A program made the position numbers and the translations under genes. A DNA stretch of 64,000 nt, taken from assembly GCA_027924585.1 (NCBI GenBank), contig BSBM01000762.1, positions 9,210,501 to 9,274,500 on the forward strand. The letters are read 5' to 3'. This DNA is from Larix kaempferi (lineage: Eukaryota; Streptophyta; Pinopsida; Pinales; Pinaceae). Shown here piece by piece: positions 22,466 to 35,439 of this stretch; within the stretch, counting starts at the first letter, position 1; every line of letters begins with the position of its first letter. Under the pieces are notes generated by a model. That model saw nothing but the letters and a program-made list of their open reading frames with translations, was not told the origin of the DNA and ran no database searches.

Positions 22466-25400
22466 TGTTACGGAGAAAACTTCCTATGGCTTGGGGTAGA
22501 CTACAATAGACAGCTGACTACCAGAAAATAAATCAATTCCCAATGCAATGATATATAAATGAAAATGCTAAGATAATGGAGAAAAGACCAACCTTCAACC
22601 GGATGTTTGAAGTAGATCCCCGTTGAGCTTTCAACTTCTACACTTGAACCTGCAGATTAGTCTCAACAACAAGTACAAGAAAGTGCATATAACAGGTGAA
22701 AGACATTAGCATAATCAATAGCATGATCCATGATATCATAAGCAAATATAACCCAATGTAATTTAACAATATTCACAACATCAATTGAATGAGAAAATGA
22801 GTATTTCCATTAATGAATAACAAGAAGTACAATATACAACCTCTTGCCGGCAACCAATCTAACCCACGAACTGGGTCTCTTCAATTGTGCCTCCACCACT
22901 TCAATCCCCCATGCAATGGAAAACTCAAAATATGAAAGGAGTTTGGTAGGTGAACGGAAAGAGTTCACAACAACAAGGATCAATGGGTATAGACTCAAGT
23001 CACAACAAAAATCCACTAGAGTTATCTTTCTTTCTCTTTCTCCTCCCTTCCATACACCATAAGATCTCAATATATAGCCTTCCAATGGTAAGTGAAAGGT
23101 CGAATCGAGTCATTTCGGGGTATATGGAGGGCCAAAGGTCACCCTAAGACTGCTTGTTGGGAGTAAAAAGTAAATTTCTAATGATTTTTACCATTTTACT
23201 TGGCGTCTGCGGGCTATAGTGGAACAGCCTGCGTGTACGCTGGCTATAGTGGAACAGCTAGCATACAAGAACAAAAATAGGGATTTGTGTGTTCCTAGAG
23301 GGAAAATGATAGATCTGAGTCAGTAAAATGGATCCTGAAGGACAAAGAATGTTGATGCTCACAAGGTGGAAAATTACGCTGTAACAGATGGTCCCTAATG
23401 TGTGAGGTCAGAGAAGGTACTATGATGGCCAAAATACATTATAAATCTCAGAAGTGGAGTGATGGAGACACAAATGGAGAGAGTAGCTCACTTGTCATAG
23501 TACAATAATGTCTCTGAATACATGTTGGTACAATACAACAATCTGATACAATGGCCATGATAGACAGTATATAGTGAATACATGTCATGAGTGGTCATAG
23601 CCATGACCCATACAGTAAGATACGATATCCTGCTGAAAAGGAAACAACTAGTGCAATACTGGATGTACAAACTGTTGATATATGAGAATAAGCTCTCATG
23701 AGTACGGTCATGATCAAGAGCAGCATACTGACTGCTACTAACATCTAGGGTCTTCTACACAAATTTTCTGTGGTGCAAGTCCCATTGACTGCATAAAGGC
23801 GTTTAGGTTGAACCTAATGTGACATCGTCTGATTACCGGTCAATGATGTATACTGTTAATATACACGAGATAACCCAACAATAATGAAAATGGGCATCAA
23901 GGCACAGAGTACAATCATCAAAGTGTGAATAAATATGTTGAAGTTGAACACTAAGATGAATCCATCAATTAGGGGACATTGATGTATTCCCAAAACTGTC
24001 GATGGCGAGAGAACCTACCACTAATGACTACAAGACTCAAGGTACTCAACCAACTCTAAGCCTCAATTCTAGAATAAATGAGTTGAATTCGACAGAACGA
24101 AACTCGCTAGGAGGAGGGAATTAACGCATCCCCCATCAACCAGCATGAGGTAACAGCTACGCTGAAATATTTGGAAGAACTCGGACGAAGGGACGGACTC
24201 AATAAGGATGGCCAACATGCAATAGTCAAGAGATCTAAGGAGTGGCCAACTCTGGTTTCACGACTTCCTTTGAACAAGAGCATGAGCAGATGGATAGACT
24301 TAGGAAGCATAGACTCAATATAACAACAACTGTGCGATGTAGGAGTCATCGACAAAGGGCTCCGTAGTGACTGGAAGCTTAACCAATCGGTGGAGTAAAC
24401 TCTGAGAAACAAGTACAGCTCCTAAGGTCCTACTATAGTCCTGAATCATGATGAATGGAGTGGAATGAATGCTTTGTTTAAAGGCGACACAACAGCTGCC
24501 AACAAAAAGAAGTAAATATTCTTCCATCCAGCTTTTTGGAATATTTTATTTTTTTGGTCTTTTTCATATTTAGAAACCTTGCAAAAGAACAAAATTGCTT
24601 ATAGTACAATAAGTGAGGGAACGAGTGTCAAATAGCAAGCAAACTAGTCCCAAGCAATGGAACATACTTGTGATCAATGCAAGGAAGCATGTGCAAGATG
24701 TGGACACTCGGGGGGGTGCTCCCTCCAAGTAAGGGTCATCAAGCTGCAAAAGATAAATGGAGGCTCTGCTTGGCTCAGAAGGGCAAGTGCTCGGGCACAT
24801 GGTTGATAATCGAGTAAGCGAGATCCGACACAAGGCTCAAAGGAAAGCAGGATAATGCAATGCAATCACAACTCAACATAAAAGGGGAGTCCTTTTTTGT
24901 AAAGTCAGTCTCCTCACCCGAAAAAGTGTAAAACAATGAGAGAAGAACTCTTCTAGTCATGTATGACTAGAGTATACCTTTTTCATAATTAATCCACAAA
25001 GGTCCGGAAAAGGGGTAAACTTATACCTAAGTGGATGTCGCTTCAAATACTTTAATGAGTCTGAAATGACAAGTATACTCGGTAATCTTTTTTGATTTGA
25101 AAAATTCTAACAAGGGCTTCAAAAAGACTTTATAAAAATCTTTTCCGTAAAGGTTTAACGAGCCCAAAAAAGTAAACTTGTGACATCCTTACTGTTTTTA
25201 ACAAGCTCAAAGGAAAGATGGAAGAATGCTTGTAACCTCCTTACTATTTTTAACGAGATCGAAGTAAAGGTGGAAGAATGCTCATAATGGGAGCAGATGA
25301 GTGTCAGGGACATGCGAGACTAGTTCTAAGTGCATGGAACAAAGCTATGCATAATGCAAGGAACATGAGCAAGATAAGGACACTCAAGGGTTATCTGTGA

Positions 25401-25943
25401 ATTCAAATGGAAAAAGGTTCAAATGCATCATAAGAATGGGGACGCCTAAACCTATATGCAAGGTTTCGAATATTTCTTCCATGACCGAACCAAATTTCAA
25501 AAAGGACCAGTAAACAAATATAAGTCCAGCTAAGAATCCTATCTCCAAGAAACACTAGTATCAAAATCATATCTAAAACAAATGTAAGGACAGATCTAAT
25601 ACAAGTCACTGTAAAAGAAACATTTTCAACTTCACTATTATCAACCTCATAAATAATGTAGGTAGAGATAACCACTGAAGGTGCCATAGTACCAACACCC
25701 GAGGGATCAAAATGATCAACTTCGGAATGAAGAGCAAAGTTGAAGGATGTGAAGGAATCTGCAATGGAAAATTCATCATCACGGTAGTTGGAAATTCTGG
25801 AAGTAGAATCGAACTCAGTAGGATCACCGATTTGCAGATCTATAGGAGATTATAAAGACTCATCACTAGGGAGATCATAATATAATGTCAAACTGGGGCT
25901 AGACAAAACTATGCCTAGATCAAAATGTATGGGAGACGATATT
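22466..25943 (-). mobile_element. 3' part of a minus-strand Tat-like element (LTR/UTR, noncoding)
   Basis: It begins TGTTACGG right where the chromovirus LTR is cut, as the terminal end of a minus-strand LTR would. No RT or integrase is readable. Two internal duplications are visible: about 25177-25229 with 25230-25283, and about 24622-24710 with 25306-25390. From about 25400 to 25940 the minus strand reads an open, Ser/Asp-rich linker that continues the protease polyprotein at 38561-41418, so the two were contiguous before the 25944-38555 insertion. LTR inner border not found. Confidence 0.55.
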
Positions 25944-27312
25944 TGTAATGTCCCCAGTTTGACCCCATGGCATTAACATTATAAATGATGTAATATTGTT
26001 ATGAAATCATGGTGAGGAGCTCAAAGCCAAGGCCCCGCCATCGATTTAGTGATGCATACGGGTTGCGTGCTAGCAATGCACATTGGAGATTCAAATATCA
26101 TGTAATATGCATTTTAATAAAAATACCCACAACTAGCTATGCAATGCAACAAAGAGATGGGGGCATGATTTCACAAGGAATTGGGAGGGAAAACATTCAA
26201 ACCCTTGAGCCAATAGAGTCAAGCCAAGTGTCAATGAGGGAACCCATCAAACCCTCAACTACCCATGTTGACTTTTGTACCCAACCATTGATTTCTCCCA
26301 AGAGTTGGTTGGAGAAGTTATTGCCTTGGGAATGGGAAGGTATGGCTGTCCAAAATCGGGTATGGGCAAGCCACCCTTCATGGAAAAACGTGTTGGTCTT
26401 TTTGGGCAAGAAGAGAGCCACGAAATTGCTCCCTAAGCCATATCCATGACCAATATTCCTCCCTCACGAGTTCAGAACTACCGGGGCATTTTCCAGGTAT
26501 GTGGAAAAACGTTTTCTTCATTTCCCCAGCAGAGAAGGGCGTTTTTCTGTGTGGTATACCAGTGGGGAAGAGGGGAAAACGAATGGGGGTCCAATAGAGA
26601 CCGTTTTGGGCTGCTGAAGGCGGAGATATTGGGGAAGGAAATCGTTTTTCCTCCTGGGGGGGGGTTGTTTGCCTCATCCCACAATCCGTTTTTGTTGGGA
26701 ACGTTTTTGGGAAAACCCGTGGCAATTTTATTTGTAATTCCCATTGTTTAAAATGAGTATCCCTGCCCCTGTTTGTGCTTACTGTGTGAATGAAAAGTGT
26801 GTTGGGTATGGGTATCCATGGCTTGAGCTTGAGTGTAAGCCTCCAGGGTTCAATTGTAGCTTGATAAACCCAGTTGGACTGGCTTGGCTAAAACGAATCG
26901 GTTAATGGACTGTGTGGGAGCGTGAATGTCCCCTTTTTCCTTGTGAGAATCATGCCCAGCTCGGGGGTGGCCTTCGGATGGACTCCGTATAAGCTGTAGA
27001 AGAGCCTATGGCTGGGTGGAACGTTGCAGCGACATAGCTAGTTGCTTGGGACAATTGCAATGGAGATAAGTGTTTCTGCCTATGTAATTACTCCTGCAAT
27101 GTTTAATTAGTGACTGATTATTGATATGTTGAATGCATATGAAGAGTGTGTGAATGTTGTTGTTTCCGCTGTGCATAATTTTCTTGTGTTGCATCTACAC
27201 ATTCATATATTATTTCTTTCAAAGAAATGAGTGGGCTGAATTTTGATTAAAAGCCCCATCGATTGGTAGTATGTTCTGTGCCTGGTAGTGGTCAGCAGGT
27301 GGGGACATTACA
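25944..27312 (+). repeat. 5' LTR (1369 bp) of the LARD-type element
   Basis: Nearly identical to 33698-34738 plus 38229-38555. It contains one copy of the GATAAACCCAGTTGGACTGGCTTGGC unit near 26863 that is amplified in the interior at 31649-32176. An ORF of 146 codons near the 5' end is conserved in both LTRs only because the LTRs are nearly identical. Confidence 0.95.
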
Positions 27313-27315
27313 TTG

Positions 27316-27330
27316 TGGTATCAGAGCTGC
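27316..27330 (+). promoter_or_regulatory. PBS, initiator-Met tRNA
   Basis: TGGTATCAGAGCTGC lies three bases after the 5' LTR end. Confidence 0.92.
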
Positions 27331-27469
27331 TGGTTGCAGCATTGGGCCTCTATGGGCCAAATCCAATAACAGCCATCTCTGATAGAAAGAAAGATTTCAA
27401 TTTTCCTAAGTGTTTGAAAAATTTGCTTAGAGTCTGTTTGAAAAAGCTTTTGTTTAAAGACTGTTTCGG

Positions 27470-28200
27470 AAAGAATTCCCGAATGTCTTCCGCAACTGCG
27501 GAAGCATTCGGCGAATCTTTCCGAAATTTCGGAAGCATTCCGTGAGTTTTTCCGAAATTGCGAAGGGAAGTTTTCGGAAGGAATTCTCTTCCGAACTTTG
27601 CGGAAGGAATTCTCTTCCGAAATTTGCGGAAGGAATTCTCTTCCGAAATTTCGGAAGGATTCTGCGAGTTGTCCCGCAACGCGGAAAAATTCGGCGAATT
27701 CCTCCGAAAAAGACGGAAAATTTTTCTAAGTGTTTTCAAAAAAATTTTGTTTAAGGTTTGTTTCGGAAAGGATTCGGGAAAGTCTTCCGAAACTGCGAAA
27801 GGATTCCGTGAACGGCTCCGAAATTGCGGAAGGATACAGTGAGTTGTCCCGCAACGCGGAAAAATTCGGTGAAATGCTCCGAAAAGCAGAAAAATTTCTA
27901 AGTGCCCGGCGTTGAAAGGAAATTTCCGAAGGAATTCTCTTCCGAAATTTCGGAAGGAAATCTCTTCCGAAATCGCGGAATACTTGGGGCGAATCATTCC
28001 GCAAGTGCGGAAGACTTTGTCGAATCGTTCCGCAACTGCGGAAGATTTCGGCGAATCGTTCCGCAATTGCGGAAGACTTCACCGAGTCGTTCCGCAACTG
28101 CGGAAGCATTCCGCCAACCGGCCCGCAACTACGGAGGGATATAGCCAATCGGTCCGCAACTGCGGGAAGATACAGCCAACCGGCCTGAAATTTGCTGAAG
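27470..28200. repeat. Dense inverted-repeat array, TTCCGAAATTTCGGAAG type
   Basis: More than 20 short near-palindromes of form TTCCG-(A/C)AA-(N)TT/TG-CGGAAG occur in about 730 bp, spaced by 20-40 bp. Examples are at 27515-27535, 27640-27655, 27940-27957 and 28036-28102. Because the units are palindromic, both strands are unusually free of stops, which gives long but meaningless reading frames on both strands. The array sits directly downstream of the PBS in the untranslated leader. Confidence 0.85.
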
Positions 28201-28251
28201 GCTATAGCCAACCGGGAGCATTCAGTGAACGGCCCCACAGTGGCGGCAGGC

Positions 28252-28277
28252 AAAAAAAAAAAAAAAAAAAAAAAAAA
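28252..28277 (+). repeat. Poly(A) run of 26
   Basis: An uninterrupted run of 26 A at the end of the inverted-repeat array. It may be slippage or a trace of a reverse-transcribed poly(A) tail inserted into the element. No flanking duplication is obvious. Confidence 0.8.
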
Positions 28278-31200
28278 CGAGTAAAGTGACAAAAACGCAT
28301 TTTTTGGATAGGGGGAGCATCGGGGCTCGGAATGGGATGATTCCTGTGGGGCTCGGAGGCCATTGACGAAGGCCATGAAAGAACCAGTGAAGACCCCAAG
28401 TCCATTACACTCCGATTTGACAGAAATTGGATAATAGTGACTTTTGAAGGACAGAGTCCCGGGGCTTGACAGAAGGTCGGTTTGAGCCGAAATTGATCAG
28501 GCACGGCCATGAAGCAGGCACAATGTTAAGTTTCGAATCTTGGAGCCAAAATCCAAAGGATGTGGAGTCGAGGTGAGCAAGAAGGCCAAAAAGCACTGTT
28601 CCAGGCCACTTTTTCGGGATTTTGAAAAGCTTGTGGGCAGTGAAAGTGACCCTAGATGTGGGAATCAAAAATTTTACTGAACTAGACATTTCATATTCTC
28701 ATTAAGACGGACAGTTTCTGTTAGACAAAGATTTTCCAGAAATGCACCGTTTGGGAGATAGCCGTTTTTGGCCCAAAATTTGGAATTTTGGAAAAATGTG
28801 AAAAGTGAGAAGTAGCAAAACCCAGAAATTCATAGAAGATGAACGGTACATCGGAATTGAAATCCGTAAATTGCTGAGTGTTCCTTGTTATATGGACTAA
28901 CTTCGCCTGATATAAAAGTTTTTGTGATTCTTCATGGATTTCCTTCCACAGGTGGCTAAAGTTGGCATTCTGGACCAAAATGCAACTGTGTAAAATGTGC
29001 AGAATTGGAGTGAAAGTTGTCATTTTTGAAGGGATGCAGTTTCCACACCTGATGTCGAAATGAAACATGAAAACAGGCATTGGAAAGATTGTCCAGCAGG
29101 GAACAATGATGCATGACCAAAGTTTGAAGGAGTTCTATATATATCATAGATATTTAGTGCAGAAGAGTGCCAGCGGCTGTTTTAACAAGCAAATTTTGTT
29201 GTCAATATGGGCAATTTCTACAATTGCAAGATATGGAAGAGGAATTCCATGTCACGATGAGGGACCGAAAAGGGAAGAATTTATTAAACCTCTGTTTGTT
29301 ATCATACTTATCATTATGAAATTGTCATATGGCCTAAAAATGTTAGAAATGTAAAGGATTACATAGATGTATATGCACTAGATGGCATCTTAACAAATTG
29401 CATAGTACATATAGAAATGCTTGTGCATAAATGGGATATTGCACATTGGTAGAATAATGAAGTCGGCATATGCAATAAACCACTAATGGAGAATATTGTG
29501 ATTGATAATCACTATTGATGTTGGTATTGGTTGTAGGACCAAAGATAACAAAGAGCATGGCTAAACGTTCTGAGGATGTTGTTGCATGAAGCCAACAACC
29601 TTAGGCAGAAAGGATGGCGCAGCAAATCTGTGATCATAAAGTTGGAAAAAGGACTGAGCAACCTTGGTAAGAGGCCAACTGATCAAGTGACATCAGACGA
29701 TGTTAATAGTAACCATGCAAGTAATGATTATGGGTGCCAATTGCATGAACGTTGAAAGAGGATTTGGTAAGATCTCTTCCACTATGTTTGAGCTATGTTG
29801 AGTTAGTTGCATATGATATTGAATACCGATTGGGATTGTTAACCTACCAAGCTTGGTGGGGTGTGGGTAAGTGAAGGAAATGATCCTTACACCATATGAC
29901 TGTATAGAAATCTCAATGCATTCATATGAATTTATATCATGCCATGTGAATGTTGGTCATGTGCTTATTAACCAAAGCAAGTGAGGACTGGTGGTCCTGA
30001 TTATGATAATACAAGTTATATGAGGTAGTCATGCTTCGATCATAATATGCTTGAATGCATAGTACTCATGAAACAATGCAAGGTAGCATTGAGTAGATGA
30101 GCATTAAGAGATGTTATAAATCTTGTGATGCATTGTATGAATGCATAGTGATGATGCATATGTTATTGCAAAAGAAATAATGAATGAAATGATGAATTGA
30201 TGATAATTCTAGGATCATTTCATGGACTGTCATGAGTGCAGAATAGTAAATGCATGAAAAGCCCAATCATGATGAATTGATGAATTGTGATAATGATGCA
30301 TATATAGAAGTGTATATAGTTGTTGCATTTCAAATGTTAACAGCTGAAGGTGTTTGAATTATTGAGTGTTATAATTCTGAGATCACTTCAGTGACTGTTG
30401 TGGCAATGAAATGATAATATGCATAGATACTTACAACGTGTTTGGCTGATTGAGGTTTCAGTTTTCAGGTAGAAAAGTCTTGCGTATGGCAACAAGGATA
30501 AGCCCATAGTAAAGACCGAGACCTACCATGTGCAGAAGCCAAAGGTTATGAGAAGGTTCTCATGGTTGAAATTTATGCATGAAACAAATCTAAAAATTGT
30601 CTGGTTTAAGTTTATGAGAATAGTCTCATAGTTGTAAATCTAATTTCTGTAGGAAAACAGATCTACAAATTTCAGATTTGAAAGTTTGCTTATAACTGCT
30701 AATGATTGTTTGGATTATATAGAATTGTGTCAGGAAGACATGCTGTAGGTGGATGGTAGCAAGGGTGAAACCATAATGGGCAGTGTGATACCACTTACAA
30801 GCGCCAAACAATATGAGGAGAGACTCATTGCTAAGCAATCAATTTCTGTAGGAGACAGAATTGAAGACCATGTGTGATGGCCTGTAGAAGCCAAACTAGA
30901 TGGGAAGGATCCCATGCTTTGGAAATGGGTTTCGGGTGAAACGCCATTGATAATGTCTCAGCCAAAACCGCATGACGGTAAACCATGAAAGTGAGATGGT
31001 AAAGCTATGCCCAGAAGGCATGTGAGACAAATCTGCAAAATGAATGAGTATTCTATGACCCTAGACAAGAACATGCATGTCTAAATCATTAGATTGAATA
31101 TGCAGAGCATGTTTTAATACTTCATTATTGTTCCAGACTGCTTGAGTATGATTAGGGCCTACATGGCGCACATCAGGAAGGGGGTGCACACCTTTTCTGG

Positions 31201-31648
31201 TGCTGGGTCATGGTAGGGTTTTCAATATTGACTACACCCTAAGGGAATGGACGCATTCCTGGTGTTTCAATACTTGATAGTGAATGATATGAAATATGAT
31301 TACGATTTTTGAGCAGCAATACTGATGAGTCTGCTTATCCTTCTTGTGCTATCAGCTTACACAGATGCAGTTGGTGTTGCACGTAAGAGGCAAGGTGAAG
31401 AAAAGGTGCTCAAGAGGACTGTATGGGCAGTGGTAACCTTTCTACGCTCACACTAAAGGACACTAGAAGGGGTGGATAGGCCCGGGGAGCTGTGTTGCAG
31501 AAAAGGGGTATCATCCTTGTGTAGTGTGAGTGGGTACTGTGGGGCCATGCTAGCCTGCAGTCAAGTGAGTCACCTATGGAGTCCCTGGAGGGAACCACCG
31601 GTTGCATAAGAGAAGGAGCCACGTAATCATACTATGTTGTTCATATTG
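28278..31648 (+). other. Noncoding interior of the LARD-type element
   Basis: I could not read gag, protease, RT or integrase in any frame here. Reading frames are short and unconserved. Several segments have repeated ATGATGCATA-like words around 30060-30300. Confidence 0.6.
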
Positions 31649-32176
31649 CCTGATAAACCCAGTCGGTGTACTCGCTTGGCAATGGTTGTGGTATGCCTGA
31701 TAAACCCAGTCGGCGTACTGGCTTGGCATTGGTTATTTGGGTGTTGTGGCGAATGGTTGCTGGATGCCTGATAAACCCAGTCGGTGTACTGGCTTGGCAT
31801 TGGTTATTTGCATATTGTGGAGGTATTGGTTATTTGGGTGTTATTTCCTGACAAACCCAGTTAGAGAACTGGCTTGGAAATGGTTATTGTATGCTTGATA
31901 AACCCAGTCGGCGTACTAGCTTAGCATACTGATTTTGAAATGCTTGATAAACCCAGTCGGCGTACTGGCTTAGCATACTGATTTTGAAATGCTTGATAAA
32001 CCCAGTCGGCATACTGGCTTAGCATACTGATTTTCGAAATGCTTGATAAACCCAGTCGGCGTACTGGCTTAGGATACTGATTTCGAAATGCTTGATAAAC
32101 CCAGTCGGCGTACTGGCTTAGCATATTGATTTTGAGGGATGCCTGATAAACCTAGTCGGCGTACTGGCTTGGCATT
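31649..32176 (+). repeat. Minisatellite with TGATAAACCCAGTCGGCGTACTGG units
   Basis: About ten units of TGATAAACCCAGTCGG(C/T)GTACTGG plus CTT(G/A)GCAT. The first four are separated by 48-80 bp. The next five or so form a regular 49-50 bp array (31895-32140). One more diverged copy lies at 32617. The same unit occurs once in each LTR of this element (near 26863 and 34614), so the array grew from LTR-related sequence. Confidence 0.88.
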
Positions 32177-33684
32177 GCCTATTCAGATGATGTTGTGGAG
32201 CAGCATGTGTGCTGGCCAAGCATCCACCCCACAGGTGATCCAAGGCTTGTAAAGCAGAGAAGGAAACCTGTGGAGTAGCGAGGAAACGCACAATACAGAT
32301 AAGTATTCATTTTCATTTAATTCTTGTTTGGAATAATGAGGATTTCAGATCCAAGTCTTATTGCAACCAAGCTAATACACTGTTGTTTCTTGTTGGAAAC
32401 CTTGGCCATTACAGGAAACAAGAACCCTGAAAGAGCTATAAATGCTTGGTGAAGCCAGAGAGTAACTGGTTGGAGCTATAAATACTTGTTAAGCCAGAGA
32501 GTAACTGGTTGGAGCTATAAAATTCTTGGTAAATTCAGAGAATAATTGGTGGGAACATTAACCACTCGATGTTGTGGAGCAGCTGATGTGCTGACCAAAC
32601 ATTCCCTTAAACAATGGATAAAACCAGTCAGCGTACTGGCCTGGCATTGCCTATTCGAATGGTGGTGGAGTAGCCTGCGTGCTAGCCCAACATTCATTGT
32701 TGTATCCACGGGAAATCCAATGCTTGGAAAGTGAAGAAGGATCCTGTGGGATAAAGTGAAGACATCCAATAAGGATAAGTATTTGGTATTGCTGGAAGCA
32801 AGGACTATGAAAGCATCTGGAGGATGCATGTGGGCATATGACTGTCCTAAAGAGCTCAGTATGAGCAGTAATGAAAGATGGTGCTAGTGGAACTGTGTGG
32901 GTCCTAGCAGCTAAAGGTTATATAAACAACAATGGGGAAGGGTTTCCTAGTTGAAATCCACATGCAGACCTTAGACACTAAGTGTCATAGCCAAGAAAGG
33001 GAAAGTCAAGCATTCACATTGAAGTGAAAGAGGCTAAGGAGCATAGAACCACAAGTGATGGTGTGGCTCCGGATTGGAACAAGACTAAGAGGGGGAAACT
33101 CTTACTCTTCTCTTTCCTTTTGACTGATGCATCTCAGAAACAAAAGACTATTGAGTGCATGTCATAAATGAGAACAATTGGTGTTTAATTGCTTGAAATG
33201 AATTGTGAATGCTGAAATAGTTTATTTCTTGTGAAAGGATGAACATGAATGAGTTCATGTGTATGTGGGAAAGCATGAAATGTGTGGAAGTCTCGTGAGT
33301 AAAGCATGGACGTTCCAACTCAATTAGGAAAATAATTGACTAATTTTATTATTGTGTTATGCTTGTCCTAACAGGAATTACCATGATAAGTCTCACAGAT
33401 AGTTGTCGGGACAACAAGAAAGATGGCATCCATGAAATTCCAGACTTGTAGATCAGCTGGAAGATAAACAAATGGAAGGGATTGCTTTGGAGCAATGCCC
33501 ACCTGTAGAGCTGGAAGAACAAAGCTAGCAGGAGGAACTTGTGGAAGCTAGGGGACTTGATCGTGAAAGATCAAAGTAAATAGACGAATTGCAGGACAGA
33601 CCTGCCACCATCTGTGAATTATGAATCATGTGTAAAGTGGGTATATAGTCCGAAGTGTTGAAACACCGAGGACGGTGTTATTCC
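32177..33684 (+). other. Noncoding interior, 3' part of the LARD-type element
   Basis: No coding signal. A tandem duplication of about 50 bp with GCCAGAGAGTAACTGGTTGGAGC is present at 32453-32520. The last 100 bp before the PPT (GTTGAAACACCGAGGACGGTGTT) look like the end of a gypsy pol region, which suggests derivation from an autonomous gypsy element. Confidence 0.5.
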
Positions 33685-33697
33685 AAGGGGAGGGGAA
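33685..33697 (+). promoter_or_regulatory. Polypurine tract of the LARD-type element
   Basis: AAGGGGAGGGGAA directly before the 3' LTR start TGTAATG. Confidence 0.9.
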
Positions 33698-34738
33698 TGT
33701 AATGTCCCCAGTTTGACCCCATGGCATTAACATTATAAATGATGTAATATTGTTATGAAATCATGGTGAGGAGCTCAAAGCCAAGGCCCCGCCATCGATT
33801 TAGTGATGCATACGGGTTGCATGCTAGCAATGCACATTGGAGATTCAAATATCATGTAATATGCATTTTAATAAAAATACCCACAACTAGCTATGCAATG
33901 CAACAAAGAGATGGGGGCATGATTTCACAAGGAATTGGGAGGGAAAACATTCAAACCCTTGAGCCAATAGAGTCAAGCCAAGTGTCAATGAGGGAACCCA
34001 TCAAACCCTCAACTACCCATGTTGACTTTTGTACCCAACCATTGATTTCTCCCAAGAGTTGGTTGGAGAAGTTATTGCCTTGGGAATGGGAAGGTATGGC
34101 TGTCCAAAATCGGGTATGGGCAAGCCACCCTTCATGGAAAAACGTGTTGGTCTTTTTGGGCAAGAAGAGAGCCACGAAATTGCTCCCTAAGCCATATCCA
34201 TGACCAATCTTCCTCCCTCACGAGTTCAGAACTACCGGGGCATTTTCCAGGTATGTGGAAAAACGTTTTCTTCATTTCCCCAGCAGAGAAGGGCGTTTTT
34301 CTATGTGGTATACCAGTGGGGAAGAGGGGAAAACGAATGGGGGTCCAATAGAGACCGTTTTGGGCTGCTGAAGGCGGAGATATTGGGGAAGGAAATCGTT
34401 TTTCCTCCTGGGGGGGGTTGTTTTCCTCATCCCACAATCCGTTTTTGTTGGGAACATTTTTGGGAAAACCCGTGGCAATTTTATTTGTAATTCCCATTGT
34501 TTAAAATGAGTATCCCTGCCCCTGTTTTTGCTTACTGTGTGAATGAAAAGTGTGTTGGGTATGGGTATCCATGGCTTGAGATTGAGTGTAAGCCTCCAGG
34601 GTTCAATTGTAGCTTGATAAACCCAGTTGGACTGGCTTGGCTAAAACGAATCGGTTAATGGACTGTGTGGGAGCGTGAATGTCCCCTTTTTCCTTGTGAG
34701 AATCATGCCCAGCTCGGGGGTGGCCTTCGGATGGACTC
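33698..34738 (+). repeat. 3' LTR, first part
   Basis: It matches 25944-26985 with only a handful of differences. It ends GACTC, the first copy of the target duplication of the 34739-38223 unit. Confidence 0.95.
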
Positions 34739-35439
34739 TGTTATCACTCCAGGAAACTACCTAGGGTTATAAGCTAGGTATGCCTGGTAACTTAAGAGAA
34801 TATGTTTTTGTGTCTTTTAAAAAAGGTGGATCAATGGGATGACTAAATCAAAGTACAGTATTTAGACATTCAACAGTAAACAGATGAAACAGTGCCCTCA
34901 AGAAACGATTGATCAGCATATATGATATCAAAGGTGGATGAAGAAAACATGTAACCCAACCAGTACAAAGTAGGGCTAGAGATACATTGAAAGAACTGGA
35001 ATCAAGCTGTGAGCTAAACAATGTAAAGAAGCATTCACATTCAAAGCTAGACAAACTGATACAGTGAAATAGAAGATGACAACTGATATCGAAACTGAGG
35101 GAAACCTGTGATCTATATTAGCATGAGAAAACTGAAATAAGTAGCTAATTATTCCATCCAAAATCGAACCCTTTAACAGTCTTGGTTCTGAGGCTTTATA
35201 GCCATTACAAAATCGTTTTTCCAGATCCTAAAAACATGGATCTGTTTAATGAACTAAAGTACTAACTGAAAGTTAAAAACAAAAGATAGGGATTAATCCC
35301 TAAAATCATGGACATTCAGATATGGAGATCTCCTTCAACGACTCGATGGTTGGCGAAGTGAAGCAGCCTTCCAAGGCTCGATGAACTGGGTTGGGCGCGC
35401 CACAGATTTGATTTTCGTGAGATGGCAGTCGACCTTTGC

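Noticed and set aside
22810-24833. Several 60-100 codon frames in the Tat-like 3' region
   Set aside because: No frame keeps a motif or a consistent composition; they overlap in different frames and strands.
26009-26449. 146-codon frame repeated at 33763-34203
   Set aside because: Both copies lie in the two LTRs of the same young element; identity follows from LTR identity and the frame has no recognisable domain.
27350-28376. Long reading frames on both strands (up to 238 codons)
   Set aside because: They are produced by the palindromic TTCCGAAA/TTTCGGAA array, which lacks stops on both strands, and have no conserved protein motif.
31921-32124. Tandem-repeat peptide frame
   Set aside because: Simple translation of the 49-50 bp minisatellite.
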